The translations under genes and the position numbers were made by a program. From contig CP172318.1 in the NCBI GenBank assembly GCA_044336205.1, forward strand, positions 124,001-188,000: a stretch of DNA of 64,000 bases. The letters run 5' to 3'. The stretch's first letter is position 1; every line of letters begins with the position of its first letter. Positions 9,046-17,450 of this stretch are shown here, piece by piece. The notes below the pieces were generated by a model. It saw nothing but the letters and a program-made list of their open reading frames with translations. It was not told where the DNA came from and made no database searches. The stretch is from Ruoffia sp044336205. GTDB lineage: Bacteria; Bacillota; Bacilli; Lactobacillales; Aerococcaceae.

Positions 9046-9969
9046 ATGAAACGTTTATTGAAAGTATTATGTGCGATCAACTTAATTTTAATGATGGGAT
9101 TAAGTATCGCAACCACAGCTCATGCAGATGAACCGCTAAAAGTGGTTTCAAGTTTTTCTCTCTTAACTGATATGTTAGAAAGTATCGGCCAAGATCATAT
9201 TGAAGTCTATAACTTAGTTCCAGTTGGAACTGATCCTCATGAATATGAACCTTTACCAGAAGACATTATGAAAGCGACTGACGCGGATTTAATGTTTTAT
9301 AACGGATTAAACTTAGAAGGATCCGAAAATGGTTGGTTTATGAAATTAGCTAATTCAGTGAAGAAGTCACCAGAACAACTCATCGAAGTTGCTAAAGACG
9401 TAGAACCACAATATTTAAAAGATGAAGAAGGAAGGCAAGAAATTAACCCTCATGCCTTTGCAGATCCTAACGTAGGTATAAAAATGGCTCAACGAATTGT
9501 AGAGGTCTTAAAAGAACAAGATCCAAATAATGAAGTGGTCTATCAAGAAAACGCTGAAGCTTATATTAAAGAGTTAGAAGCAATTCGCGATGAATATGAA
9601 GAAAAATTGGGCAGTTTAGAAGGTAACCAGCGTAACTTTATTGCTAGCGAACATGCTTTCCAATATATGACTCAATCTTTTAACTTAAATCATGGTTATA
9701 TTTGGGCAATTGATACCGATGAAAATGGTTCGCCCGCTCAAATTCAATCAGCGATTCAATGGGTCAAAGATAATAACCCACCGGTATTGTTCGTTGAATC
9801 AAACGTTGATAGACGTCCAATGCAAACCGTATCGAAGGAAACGGGCGTTGAGATTTATGAAGAGCCGGTTTATTCCGACGAAATCGGTGAAAAAGGTTCA
9901 CCCGCGGATACCTATTTAAAGTATTTACAAACGAATTTAGATGTTATTTATAACGGTTTAAATCAATAA
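9046..9969 (+). CDS. manganese-binding ABC substrate protein (PsaA/MtsA/ScaA-like) without lipobox
   Basis: 307-residue cluster A-I (LraI) metal-binding protein. The metal ligands match the PsaA set: His65 (DPHEYEP), His136 (NPHAFAD), Glu202 (SEHAFQY) and Asp288 (SPADTYL). Glu at the third position favours manganese over zinc. LFVESNVDRRPMQTVSKETG is a PsaA signature. The signal peptide (residues 1-27) ends AHA-DEP, a signal-peptidase-I site; there is no cysteine and so no lipid anchor. This is unusual because this Gram-positive family is almost always lipoprotein. It lies 17 bases after the permease with AGGAAGG as ribosome site. Confidence 0.92.
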   Translation: MKRLLKVLCAINLILMMGLSIATTAHADEPLKVVSSFSLLTDMLESIGQDHIEVYNLVPVGTDPHEYEPLPEDIMKATDADLMFYNGLNLEGSENGWFMKLANSVKKSPEQLIEVAKDVEPQYLKDEEGRQEINPHAFADPNVGIKMAQRIVEVLKEQDPNNEVVYQENAEAYIKELEAIRDEYEEKLGSLEGNQRNFIASEHAFQYMTQSFNLNHGYIWAIDTDENGSPAQIQSAIQWVKDNNPPVLFVESNVDRRPMQTVSKETGVEIYEEPVYSDEIGEKGSPADTYLKYLQTNLDVIYNGLNQ

Positions 9970-9975
9970 ATAGTT

Positions 9976-10008
9976 AGAAGTCACTTAACATAGTGGCTTC
10001 TTTTTTTG
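9976..10008 (+). terminator. terminator of the psaBCA-like operon
   Basis: AGAAGTCAC (9976-9984) and GTGGCTTCT (9993-10001) form a stem with one G-T pair, followed by a run of T. It closes the operon just after the binding-protein gene. Confidence 0.8.
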
Positions 10009-10052
10009 GTTATTTGTTTAGTCGCTAAAATCGTGGTAAAATCATAAGAAGA

Positions 10053-10221
10053 TTGAATCGCTTGATGATATAAATCTGTCATCATTTTACTAATTTCTTG
10101 CATAACTTGTGTTACAATATTCATGGATAACCCTCTAACTTTCTGTGTGTTTTGGATACTAACAGTATAGCAGAGGGTTATCTTTTTTGCTTTTAGCTTA
10201 CCAACAGTTATTTTACACTAA
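10053..10221 (-). mobile_element. ISLre2 end fragment (169 bp)
   Basis: Matches 6549-6717 of the complete ISLre2 almost base for base without gaps, covering the terminal inverted repeat and the first ~24 codons of the transposase. It is in the same orientation as the full element and its outer end abuts repeat copy B at 10222-10223. It reads as the scar of a recombination or deletion that joined an IS end to the duplicated thyA-dfrA block. Confidence 0.9.
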
Positions 10222-10393
10222 GAATAGTAAATTTATATTGTTTTTTTGAGGAAAGACGATTAAATAATGTGGCCGCAGAGTGGTATTAATGAAAAGGTGA
10301 GGTGTGAGTAGGAATTTTCAGTTTGCTTGAGCTTCATGCAAATATCGTTTAATATTCAGTAAAGACCCTCACATAAAAAAAGGAGCACACCAG

Positions 10394-10540
10394 ATGAGAA
10401 TCCATACTCTAGAAAAAACAGATATTGTTAAGTTAAAAGAACTCCTTGATGTTTACTGTGAAGCCTTTGAAGAAGTGCATCCGTTCCCTTCTGATGTTGC
10501 TTGGCAAAGGTTAATGGGTCATCCAGCTGCACCAGAATAA
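10394..10540 (+). pseudogene. GNAT acetyltransferase N-terminal fragment (copy B)
   Basis: Identical 48-codon remnant to 2873-3019: AAC(3)-I-like N-terminus only, core domain lost. Confidence 0.55.
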
Positions 10541-11157
10541 AGGGGTAGGAAAAGCGCTACCATCTAAAAAATATAATCCAGAAACGGTATGTACAGTCTG
10601 TATATACTTGATCTAAAAAAGAATGGTAGTTACATTGAGATTCATTTTATATCGTATCAAAATAGCTAATAGATTTTATTACCTATCGATGATACGGACA
10701 TGCGTACCATAAATGATGATAAAAATTTCATGTGTTTAGTAAATAAGAGTGTCTATTCAATCTTCTATATCCTCTAAAATCATCGGGGTTTCGGGGGATT
10801 ACTAGATAGTCCTTAGTTGAAGTAAGTAAGAGCCCGTAGATAGGAAAACCCAACTTGATCATCTATCTAATCAAAAAAATAAAGCAGAGCTCACAGGAAA
10901 ACCTGTGAGCTCTGCTTTGTGGTGTTTGCCGAAGAGGAAATGAGGTCCTCACTCAAACTCCTATCCTTCTAAAATCGTCGGGAAATCGGGAAGTCTCCTA
11001 TGTCGTCTTATGTGTCTCCTCTCTGAAACCGTCGGGGTTTCGGGGAATGGTTATACCCATATCTCAATCGGACGACGCGAAAAGAACCCTCCGTCTGGAA
11101 GGTTCTCTTGTTTGGAACTGTTTGTCTCGTGGCCAATGTCTTGAGTGAGTCACTCTG
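10541..11157. other. non-coding part of repeat copy B
   Basis: Same content as 3020-3635: the ~50-bp short repeat at 10664-10714, the hairpin at 10881-10918 and three G-rich motif copies. No gene is supported. Confidence 0.6.
10881..10918. terminator. perfect 17-bp hairpin (copy B)
   Basis: Arms AAAGCAGAGCTCACAGG and CCTGTGAGCTCTGCTTT pair perfectly around AAAA, with A and T runs on the two sides. It is the intact form of the damaged hairpin at 3359-3396. Confidence 0.7.
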
Positions 11158-11187
11158 GTTCTTACGGGGGATACCAACATTCAATTT

Positions 11188-11916
11188 TTGTTGGAACACA
11201 ACAATCACATTTGGTACGAGTGGGCCTTTGAAAGATACGTCGACAGCGACGACTATACGGGACCGAACATGACTGATTTTGGTCTGCGCGTCTTAGAAGA
11301 TGATGCTTTCAAAAAAGTTTATGACGAGGAAATGTTAAAATTCCAAGACAAGGATCTAAATGATCCGGAATTCTTTCAAAAACATGGTGAATTGGGAGAT
11401 GTCTACGGCAAACAGTGGCGCGCTTGGCAAACACGTCAAGGGGAGACTTTGGATCAGATTGCCGACGTCATTGAGCAAATCAAAGAGAATCCAGATTCAA
11501 GGCGTTTGATTGTTTCGGCTTGGAACCCGGAAGGTGTGCCCAATATGGCCTTACCTCCATGTCATACTTTGTTTCAGTTCTACGTTCAAGATGGAAAATT
11601 AAGCTGTCAATTGTATCAAAGAAGCGCCGATTTGTTCTTAAGGGTTCCTTTCAATATCGCCAGCTATGCCTTATTGACCCATCTGATTGCCCGTGAAACC
11701 GGTTTGGAAGTGGGAGATTTCGTGCACACCTTTGGCGATGCCCATTTATATACCAATCACATGGAACAAGCCGAACTTCTTCTCAGCCGTGACCCTAAAG
11801 ATTTACCGACGCTTGTTATCGATTCAGACACGCCCATGGATGAATTAAGTGTGGATGACATCCGAGTGGAAGGCTATGACCCACACCCAGGAATTCGTGC
11901 ACCCATCGCCGTTTAA
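11188..11916 (+). pseudogene. thyA: thymidylate synthase lacking its N-terminus (copy B)
   Basis: As copy A, the frame starts about 70 residues into a normal ThyA, so the protein is N-terminally truncated. The catalytic Cys (LPPCHTL) is kept. This copy has Arg in SADLFL-R-VPFNIAS where the family and copy A have Gly, a change next to the dUMP-binding Asn that probably harms activity. Both copies therefore drift independently and neither looks functional. Confidence 0.85.
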
Positions 11917-11930
11917 AAAGGAGAGTGCCA

Positions 11931-12428
11931 GTGATTATCTTTGTATACGCCCAAGACCAACAAGGAGGCATTGGTGTCAACAATCAATTGCCTTGGAATC
12001 TACCCAATGATTTAAAGTTCTTTAGAGACACAACTATGGGACATACCATATTGATGGGACGCAAAACTTTTGAATCTCTCGGCAAACGCCTACTTCCAGG
12101 ACGAAAAACAATTGTTTTGTCTCGAGATCCTCATTATGGTGCCGACATTCAGGGCCTGACTGTGATTACTGATCGTCAAGAAGCCTTGGATATGGCCACT
12201 CAAGAAGCCCTCATGGTCATCGGTGGAACAGAAATTTTTAATTTATTTTGGGACGATGTGAATAAAATTATCCGCACCAATATTCGACATACCTATGAGT
12301 GCGATACTTTTATGCCACCCATTGATCCAGGAGTTTTTATCTTGGAAACGTCCATTCCCGGTGAAACCAATCCCGAAGATCCTGTCGACTATGCCTATGA
12401 GTATTGGGTACGCAAGGACACCCCATAA
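11931..12428 (+). CDS. dfrA: dihydrofolate reductase (copy B)
   Basis: 165 residues, protein identical to the copy at 4409-4906, with the same GTG start and ribosome site. The DHFR motifs LPWNLPNDL, MGRKTFESLG and MVIGGTE are present. Unlike thyA, both dfrA copies remain intact, suggesting selection on dfrA or very recent duplication. Confidence 0.95.
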   Translation: MIIFVYAQDQQGGIGVNNQLPWNLPNDLKFFRDTTMGHTILMGRKTFESLGKRLLPGRKTIVLSRDPHYGADIQGLTVITDRQEALDMATQEALMVIGGTEIFNLFWDDVNKIIRTNIRHTYECDTFMPPIDPGVFILETSIPGETNPEDPVDYAYEYWVRKDTP

Positions 12429-12443
12429 GCCAGTCTTTATTTC

Positions 12444-12478
12444 AAAAGCTCTTCCCTAAAGTCAGAGTGGGGCTTTTT
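12444..12478 (+). terminator. weak terminator after dfrA (copy B)
   Basis: Same imperfect AAAAGC/GGGGCTTTTT structure as at 4922-4956. Confidence 0.5.
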
Positions 12479-12588
12479 CCTTTTGTTTTCTAATCTAAGA
12501 ATCAAAATAAAGGAATTGAACGAACATTGGTCAGAAGAGAAAACGCTGGGAAAATTTGTCGCTATTTTATAAATTGATCAAAGTGAAG

Positions 12589-12620
12589 TTGACAGAAATT
12601 ATATTTTAGGTTAGACTAAA
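12589..12620 (+). promoter_or_regulatory. mntA promoter with DtxR/MntR-type operator
   Basis: TTGACA (12589-12594), 17-base spacer, TAGACT (12612-12617). The imperfect palindrome TTTAGGTTAGACTAAA (12605-12620) sits over the -10 box. This is the same class of manganese-regulator box as at 7283-7300, so the two transporters are probably co-regulated. Confidence 0.8.
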
Positions 12621-12650
12621 TTTATCATAAAAAAGGAGATGATAGGTTAT

Positions 12651-13598
12651 ATGAATAATTTATTTAAGAGAAGCTTGGTAGTTCTTGCTGCGCTGGCTTT
12701 AATGATCGGTGGTCTATTTGTTTCAACGCCATCCGCACAAGCGGAAGCTGAGAAATTAGACGTTGTTGTTACGACCACACACATGAAGGACTTGCTTGAA
12801 GTTGTCGGCGGGGAGCACGTAAAAGTGACCGGTCTTATGGGACCTGGGGTTGACCCACACGGTTATGAACCAACCCCTTCAGACATTGATGCTGTTAACA
12901 ATGCGGATTTAGTAGGATACAATGGCCTGCACTTAGAAGCCATGTTCACAGATATCTTCGAAAAGATGGCAGAATCCGATGATGTTAACATCTTCTCATT
13001 GGAAGAAGCTCTTAGAGACGGTCAAGTTCTTGACTATGTCTACGAAGACAAAGATTTAGACCTAGATCCACACATCTGGTTCGACATCCAAATCTGGCAA
13101 CAAGCCACTCAATTAGTTGCTGATAAGTTAGCAGAAGTGGATCCAGACAACGCCAAAGACTACCAAGCCAATGCGGATGCATACGTGAAGGAATTGGACG
13201 AGCTAGACAAGCAAATTGCTGACTTAGTTGCTGAAGTTCCAGAAGAATCACGTTACCTAGTAACTGCTCACGACGCTTTCTCATACTTTGGTAAAAACTA
13301 CGGCTTCAACGTCGAAAGTATCCAAGGTCTGAACACACAAACCGAAGCTGGTACAGGGGACATCGCTAAAGTTGCTGACCTTGTCATCGACAAGAAGATC
13401 AAAGCATGTTTCATCGAAAGTTCTGTTTCAGATCGTAACGTTAAAGCGTTGATCGAAGCAGTCGAAGCAAAAGGTGGAAATCTAGAAATCGGAGGAGAGC
13501 TATACTCAGACGCCCTAGGTACTGACGAAGAAAAAGCAGGTAACTACATCGACGGTTATGTGACAAACATTTCAACCATTGTGAATGCTTTAAAATAA
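12651..13598 (+). CDS. mntA: manganese/zinc-binding ABC substrate protein (TroA/MntA-like) without lipobox
   Basis: 315 residues. The ligands follow the TroA pattern: His70 (DPHGYEP), His141 (DPHIWFD), His207 (TAHDAF) and Asp287 (YSDALG). This places it in the TroA/MntA branch that binds Mn(II) or Zn(II). ESIQGLNTQTEAGTGDI is typical of that branch. The signal peptide ends AQA-EAE near residue 31, again a type I site with no cysteine. I chose ATG 12651 because the in-frame ATG at 12639 overlaps the GGAGAT ribosome site; the spacing to 12651 is rather long. It heads the mntABCD cluster, with ~160 bases to mntB that contain a second operator-like site. Confidence 0.92.
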   Translation: MNNLFKRSLVVLAALALMIGGLFVSTPSAQAEAEKLDVVVTTTHMKDLLEVVGGEHVKVTGLMGPGVDPHGYEPTPSDIDAVNNADLVGYNGLHLEAMFTDIFEKMAESDDVNIFSLEEALRDGQVLDYVYEDKDLDLDPHIWFDIQIWQQATQLVADKLAEVDPDNAKDYQANADAYVKELDELDKQIADLVAEVPEESRYLVTAHDAFSYFGKNYGFNVESIQGLNTQTEAGTGDIAKVADLVIDKKIKACFIESSVSDRNVKALIEAVEAKGGNLEIGGELYSDALGTDEEKAGNYIDGYVTNISTIVNALK

Positions 13599-13697
13599 CT
13601 CTTTGATATAAGAATTTTATGGCTGACTCACAGGGTCGCCGTTTTCTTATTGCAAAAATTCTCCCTGACAAGGTCTAAAAATCGATTCAGGAAAAAG

Positions 13698-13715
13698 TTT
13701 AGGCCAGAGTAAAAT
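13698..13715 (+). promoter_or_regulatory. second, weaker MntR-type box before mntB
   Basis: TTTAGGCCAGAGTAAA (13698-13713) has an intact left half and a partial right half, and overlaps a -10-like TAAAAT (13710-13715). It may give mntBCD a separate metal-regulated promoter. Confidence 0.5.
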
Positions 13716-13761
13716 TAATGACTATCAATTGTTTTGATTCAATTAGAAAGTAGGTTCGAAA

Positions 13762-14505
13762 ATGATTAATAATGCGATTACCGTCGATCAATTAACCGTT
13801 GCTTACGATGGGCATCCCGTCTTATGGAACGTGGATGTAAAGTTTTTGAAAGGGCAACGCACCGCCATCGTCGGTCCCAATGGAGCAGGTAAATCCACAC
13901 TGCTCAATGGGATGTTGGGCCTTTTGAAGCCAATCGCCGGTCAGGTCACTTATCAATTGGACGGTGAATCTTATTGTTATGAGGAAGTCAAACGCCGCTT
14001 AGCTTACGTGCCTCAAAGAACCAGTGTAGACTGGGACTTTCCCACTTCTGCTTTGGATGTGGTTTTGATGGGAAGATATGGGCACTTAAAGTTTGGTCAA
14101 AGACCGAGTAAAGAAGACCGAGAAATTGCCAAGATGAATTTGGAACGTGTCGGAATGGGTACTTTTGCGGATCGTCAAATTTCACAACTTTCAGGCGGTC
14201 AGCGCCAGCGTGTTTTCTTAGCCCGAGCTCTTTGTGAAGACGCGGATATCATTATTTTGGACGAACCATTGGCTGGTGTAGACATGAAGACGGAGAAAAT
14301 CTTGATGGATCTCTTGCGCCAGCAGGCAGAACTGGGACGAACAGTCATTGCGGTTCATCATGATTTGGATACGGTTGAAGATTATTTTGATCAAGTGGTC
14401 TTTTTGAACCGTGAAGTCGTGGCTGCAGGACCTGTCAAGGAGTTTTACACGGCTGCCAATATTGAAGAAACTTATCGACAAGACCATAACTTAGGGGAAG
14501 GGTGA
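13762..14505 (+). CDS. mntB: manganese/zinc ABC transporter ATPase
   Basis: 247-residue ABC ATPase: Walker A GPNGAGKST, signature LSGGQRQRVFLARAL, Walker B IIILDEPLAGVD, switch His in AVHHDLD. It pairs with MntC/MntD and is a paralog of the ATPase at 7411-8154. It ends TGA at 14503-14505, overlapping the GTG of mntC, so the genes are coupled and TGA is clearly used as a stop in this genome. Confidence 0.93.
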   Translation: MINNAITVDQLTVAYDGHPVLWNVDVKFLKGQRTAIVGPNGAGKSTLLNGMLGLLKPIAGQVTYQLDGESYCYEEVKRRLAYVPQRTSVDWDFPTSALDVVLMGRYGHLKFGQRPSKEDREIAKMNLERVGMGTFADRQISQLSGGQRQRVFLARALCEDADIIILDEPLAGVDMKTEKILMDLLRQQAELGRTVIAVHHDLDTVEDYFDQVVFLNREVVAAGPVKEFYTAANIEETYRQDHNLGEG

Positions 14506-15437
14506 GTGATGTGGATTCAATTGCCAACATTTTAAATAACCATACTTTCCAAGTGGTAGCGACGGGTACCGCACTTTTGGGTGTTTTCAGTGGAGTATTG
14601 GGAGTTTTCCTGACCTTAAGAAAGCAAAGTCTTTTGGGAGATGCCTTGGGGCATGCGTCTTTACCGGGAATTGTCATTGGTTTTATTTTAACAGGTAGCA
14701 AGAACATGTTTGCCTTATTAGCGGGAGCTACAATTTTTGGTTGGTTGGCTTCCTGGTTGATCAATTTTATTTCTCAAAGAAATTCTGTGGTCAAACAAGA
14801 CAGCGCCTTGGCTTTGGTATTATCCACTTTCTTTGGATTAGGAACAGCGCTGTTAACGTCTGTTCAAAAGACGCCCAATGCCGCTCAAGCGGGTCTGCAT
14901 AATTTTATCTTTGGACAAGCCAGTGGAATGCTCAAGCAAGAAGTCAATGTTTTGATCATCATTGGAATGATAATTCTTGCACTGGTCATTGTTTTTTGGA
15001 AGGAGTTCAAGATCATTACCTTCGATGCTCACTTTGCCCAAACTTTGCCGGGTCCCTACCGATTTTTTGCCTTTCTTTTGTCTCTACTGATTGTGGTAGC
15101 CATCGTAATGGGGCTTGAATCGGTCGGAGTTGTTTTAATTTCGGCCTTGCTTGTGAATCCAGCCATTGCGGCTCGCCAGTGGTCCCACCGCATGTCAGTC
15201 GTTGTCGGTTTATCGGGCCTCTTTGGTGGAATATCTGGTTTGTTAGGAACCTTCTTGAGCTCCACAGGCAAACAGATTCCTACAGGTGCCACCATTGTAA
15301 TCGTCGCCACGTGTCTCACAATTATCAGTGTGTGTTTTGCACCTGAACGTGGATTAATTGCGAGACGCCGTCGTTCTCTTCGTCGTCAACGCCAATTAAA
15401 AGAAAGTCTGGCCCAAGAGAAAGGAGAATCTTTATGA
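14502..15437 (+). CDS. mntC: manganese/zinc ABC permease MntC
   Basis: 311-residue cluster-9 permease with eight or so hydrophobic segments. LRKQSLLGDALGHASLPGI, QDSALALVLSTFFGLGTALL and GVVLISALLVNPAIAARQW are family blocks. The start is GTG 14502 after AGGGGAAG; GTG 14511 is possible. The C-terminal tail is basic (RRRRSLRRQRQLK), cytoplasmic by the positive-inside rule. The ATGA overlap with mntD implies coupling. Confidence 0.92.
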   Translation: MSDVDSIANILNNHTFQVVATGTALLGVFSGVLGVFLTLRKQSLLGDALGHASLPGIVIGFILTGSKNMFALLAGATIFGWLASWLINFISQRNSVVKQDSALALVLSTFFGLGTALLTSVQKTPNAAQAGLHNFIFGQASGMLKQEVNVLIIIGMIILALVIVFWKEFKIITFDAHFAQTLPGPYRFFAFLLSLLIVVAIVMGLESVGVVLISALLVNPAIAARQWSHRMSVVVGLSGLFGGISGLLGTFLSSTGKQIPTGATIVIVATCLTIISVCFAPERGLIARRRRSLRRQRQLKESLAQEKGESL

Positions 15438-16339
15438 GCCTCTTAATTCAAATTACCTTCGTGGCCGTTGCAGTCGCTCTTTCCTGTGCAATTATCGGAA
15501 ACTTTCTGGTCTTGCAAGGTAAAACCATGGTATCCGACGCGATCACCCATACGGTTCTTCTAGGAATCGTCATAGGTTTTTTTATCACCAAAGATCTTTC
15601 TTCACCACTGCTCATGGTGGGTGCAACGATCGTGGGGGTCATTACTGTCTTAGCTATTGAAGCTTTAAGAAGTACACAGCTCTTAGACCAGGATGCGTCC
15701 ATCGGAATTGTGTTCCCTTTCTTGTTTAGTATTGCCATTATTCTGTTGACCCGCTATGCTGGGGATGTTCACTTGGACATTGACTCGGTTTTTATGGGAC
15801 AGTTGGGATTCACGGTCTTTGACCGGATGGTCATTGCGGGTCATGATATTGGACCACGCGCTTTCTGGATCGCCGTGGTGATTTTCTTAGTGAACCTTGG
15901 CTATGTGCTTCATTTTTACAAGGAATTAAAGGTTTCGAGCTTCGACCCTCAATACGCCCATTCCTTGGGAATTCCGACCACCTTTCTTCATTATGGGCTC
16001 ATGACGCTGGTAAGTTTAACCGCGGTTGGTGCTTTTGAAACCGCCGGATCTATTTTGGTCGTTGGTTTTATGGTGGGCCCGGCTTTAACAGCCTATCTTT
16101 TATCCGATCGGTTGAGTCATGTGATTGTTCTCAGTTTAATCATTGCGGCCTTCAATGCCATTGTCGGTGTGCATCTGGCTTACAAAATGGATTTATCCTA
16201 CGCCGGTGTGATTGCGGTTGTGACAGGAATCGTTGCTATGATTGCATTCTTGTTCTCACCGCGCAAAGGTCATTTGCGTGCTTGGTTTAACCGCTGGAAA
16301 CGTCAACACGCATTAAATGAAAGCATTAAAAACTTATAA
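15434..16339 (+). CDS. mntD: manganese/zinc ABC permease MntD
   Basis: 301-residue permease of the same family: LQGKTMVSDAITHTVLLGI, DQDASIGIVFPFLFSIAII and GSILVVGFMVGPALTAYLL. Two different permeases after one ATPase is the troBCD/mntBCD arrangement, probably forming a heterodimeric channel. It is followed 15 bases later by a strong terminator. Confidence 0.92.
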   Translation: MSLLIQITFVAVAVALSCAIIGNFLVLQGKTMVSDAITHTVLLGIVIGFFITKDLSSPLLMVGATIVGVITVLAIEALRSTQLLDQDASIGIVFPFLFSIAIILLTRYAGDVHLDIDSVFMGQLGFTVFDRMVIAGHDIGPRAFWIAVVIFLVNLGYVLHFYKELKVSSFDPQYAHSLGIPTTFLHYGLMTLVSLTAVGAFETAGSILVVGFMVGPALTAYLLSDRLSHVIVLSLIIAAFNAIVGVHLAYKMDLSYAGVIAVVTGIVAMIAFLFSPRKGHLRAWFNRWKRQHALNESIKNL

Positions 16340-16354
16340 GACAAACGCACGTTT

Positions 16355-16391
16355 AAGAGCCTTCCCATCATCACCGGGAAGGCTCTTTCTT
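16355..16391 (+). terminator. terminator of mntABCD
   Basis: AAGAGCCTTCCC (16355-16366) and GGGAAGGCTCTT (16376-16387) form a perfect 12-bp stem, followed by TCTTGT. Confidence 0.9.
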
Positions 16392-16473
16392 GTAAATTTT
16401 TACCACTCAAGAATGATTCATGATAAAATAAACGCATGGTCGATGTGAGAAAAGAGAAAGAGGAGAGTCATCT

Positions 16474-17202
16474 ATGCCGATCGGTGTCCTTGTGAATTCA
16501 TTGGGAATCTTTGTTGGAGGATTATTAGGTGGAAGCGTTGGTAAGAGGCTGAGTCGAGAGGCCAAAGAATCGCTCACCATGATTTTTGGTCTTTGTGCCT
16601 TCTTAATGGCAGTTGTGAATATGATCGCCCTCGAGAATTTGCCGGCAGTTGTATTGAGCCTGATTGTCGGCCTTTTGGTAGGAATGGGCTTGCGCTTTGA
16701 TGAGAAAATTAATCAGGCGGCTGCCAATATGTAACGATGGGTGGCCAAAGTGATTCCTATCGGTAATCACGGTTTAGGTTCAAAGACTTACTTTTTCCAA
16801 TTGACGACCATCATTGTGCTTTTTTGTGCCAGTGGGACAGGGATCTACGGATCTTTGGAATCAGGAATGACCGGTGATCATGGGTTGTTAATCACCAAGA
16901 CCCTCTTGGATTTCTTTACTGCCATGATTTTTTCCGCTAGCTTAGGGCCCGTTGTTTCCTTTATTGCGGTGCCACAGGCGATTGTTTTCTTATCCTTGTT
17001 CTATGCCGGTGAAATAATTTTGGCCTATACGACACCCGCCATAATTGCGGATTTCAAGGCAGTGGGTGGGGTCTTGATTCTAGCTTCTGCACTCAATATT
17101 TTGGAGTTAAAACGTTTACCAGTCACCAACATGATTCCAGCCATGGCGGTCTCGCTACCCATTAGTTATCTATGGATCACCTATCTGGCGCAGTTCTTCT
17201 AG
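16474..17202 (+). pseudogene. DUF554 membrane protein interrupted by an in-frame TAA
   Basis: DUF554 family integral membrane protein of unknown function. The first part (16474-16734) has the N-terminal block VNSLGIFVGGLLGG and the second (16741-17202) has GIYGSLESGMTGDHGLLITK and KTLLDFFTAMIFSASLG. Both are in the same frame, separated only by TAA at 16732-16734. Joined, they give the normal ~240 residues. One C-to-T change from CAA would explain it. The two halves might reassociate if the second were re-initiated at GTG 16741, but no ribosome site is seen there. Confidence 0.85.
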
Positions 17203-17274
17203 AAGAATCATTCCTTCAAGCTTTGTTAGATCCAGGATATGTTATAATAATTTCATTACAAAGGAGGCTTCTCC

Positions 17275-17348
17275 ATGAAAGAATTAACCATTGAAAACTT
17301 ACACAAGACCTATGGTACCAAGACCTTATTAGATGGTATTGATCTTTC
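17275..17348 (+). pseudogene. ABC-F ATPase gene, first ~25 codons, cut by IS21
   Basis: AAAGGAGG and ATG 17275 start a frame reading MKELTIENLHKTYGTKTLLD, the beginning of an ABC-F type (Uup/YkpA-like) ribosome-associated ATPase. It is cut at 17349 by the IS21 end. The rest of the gene is not found beyond the right end of the IS, so it was removed by rearrangement. Confidence 0.65.
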
Positions 17349-17450
17349 TGTATATGTTAACTTAAAAGTGAGCCACTATATTAATTGAAAACTGAGCCAC
17401 TTTTGATAGAAAATAACCCTATTGAATAATAAATAGGGGGAATATCAGGA

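Larger units (their letters stand above)
10223..12581. repeat. long direct repeat, copy B
   Basis: Second copy of 2702-5059 (see there), one base longer. Its right flank runs on without IS into the mntA promoter. This copy probably keeps the ancestral right junction, and copy A the ancestral left one. Confidence 0.95.

Noticed and set aside
5060..10221. Classical composite transposon
   Set aside because: The second ISLre2 end is only 169 bp and no target duplication frames the block, so it could not be mobilised as a unit by two complete IS copies.
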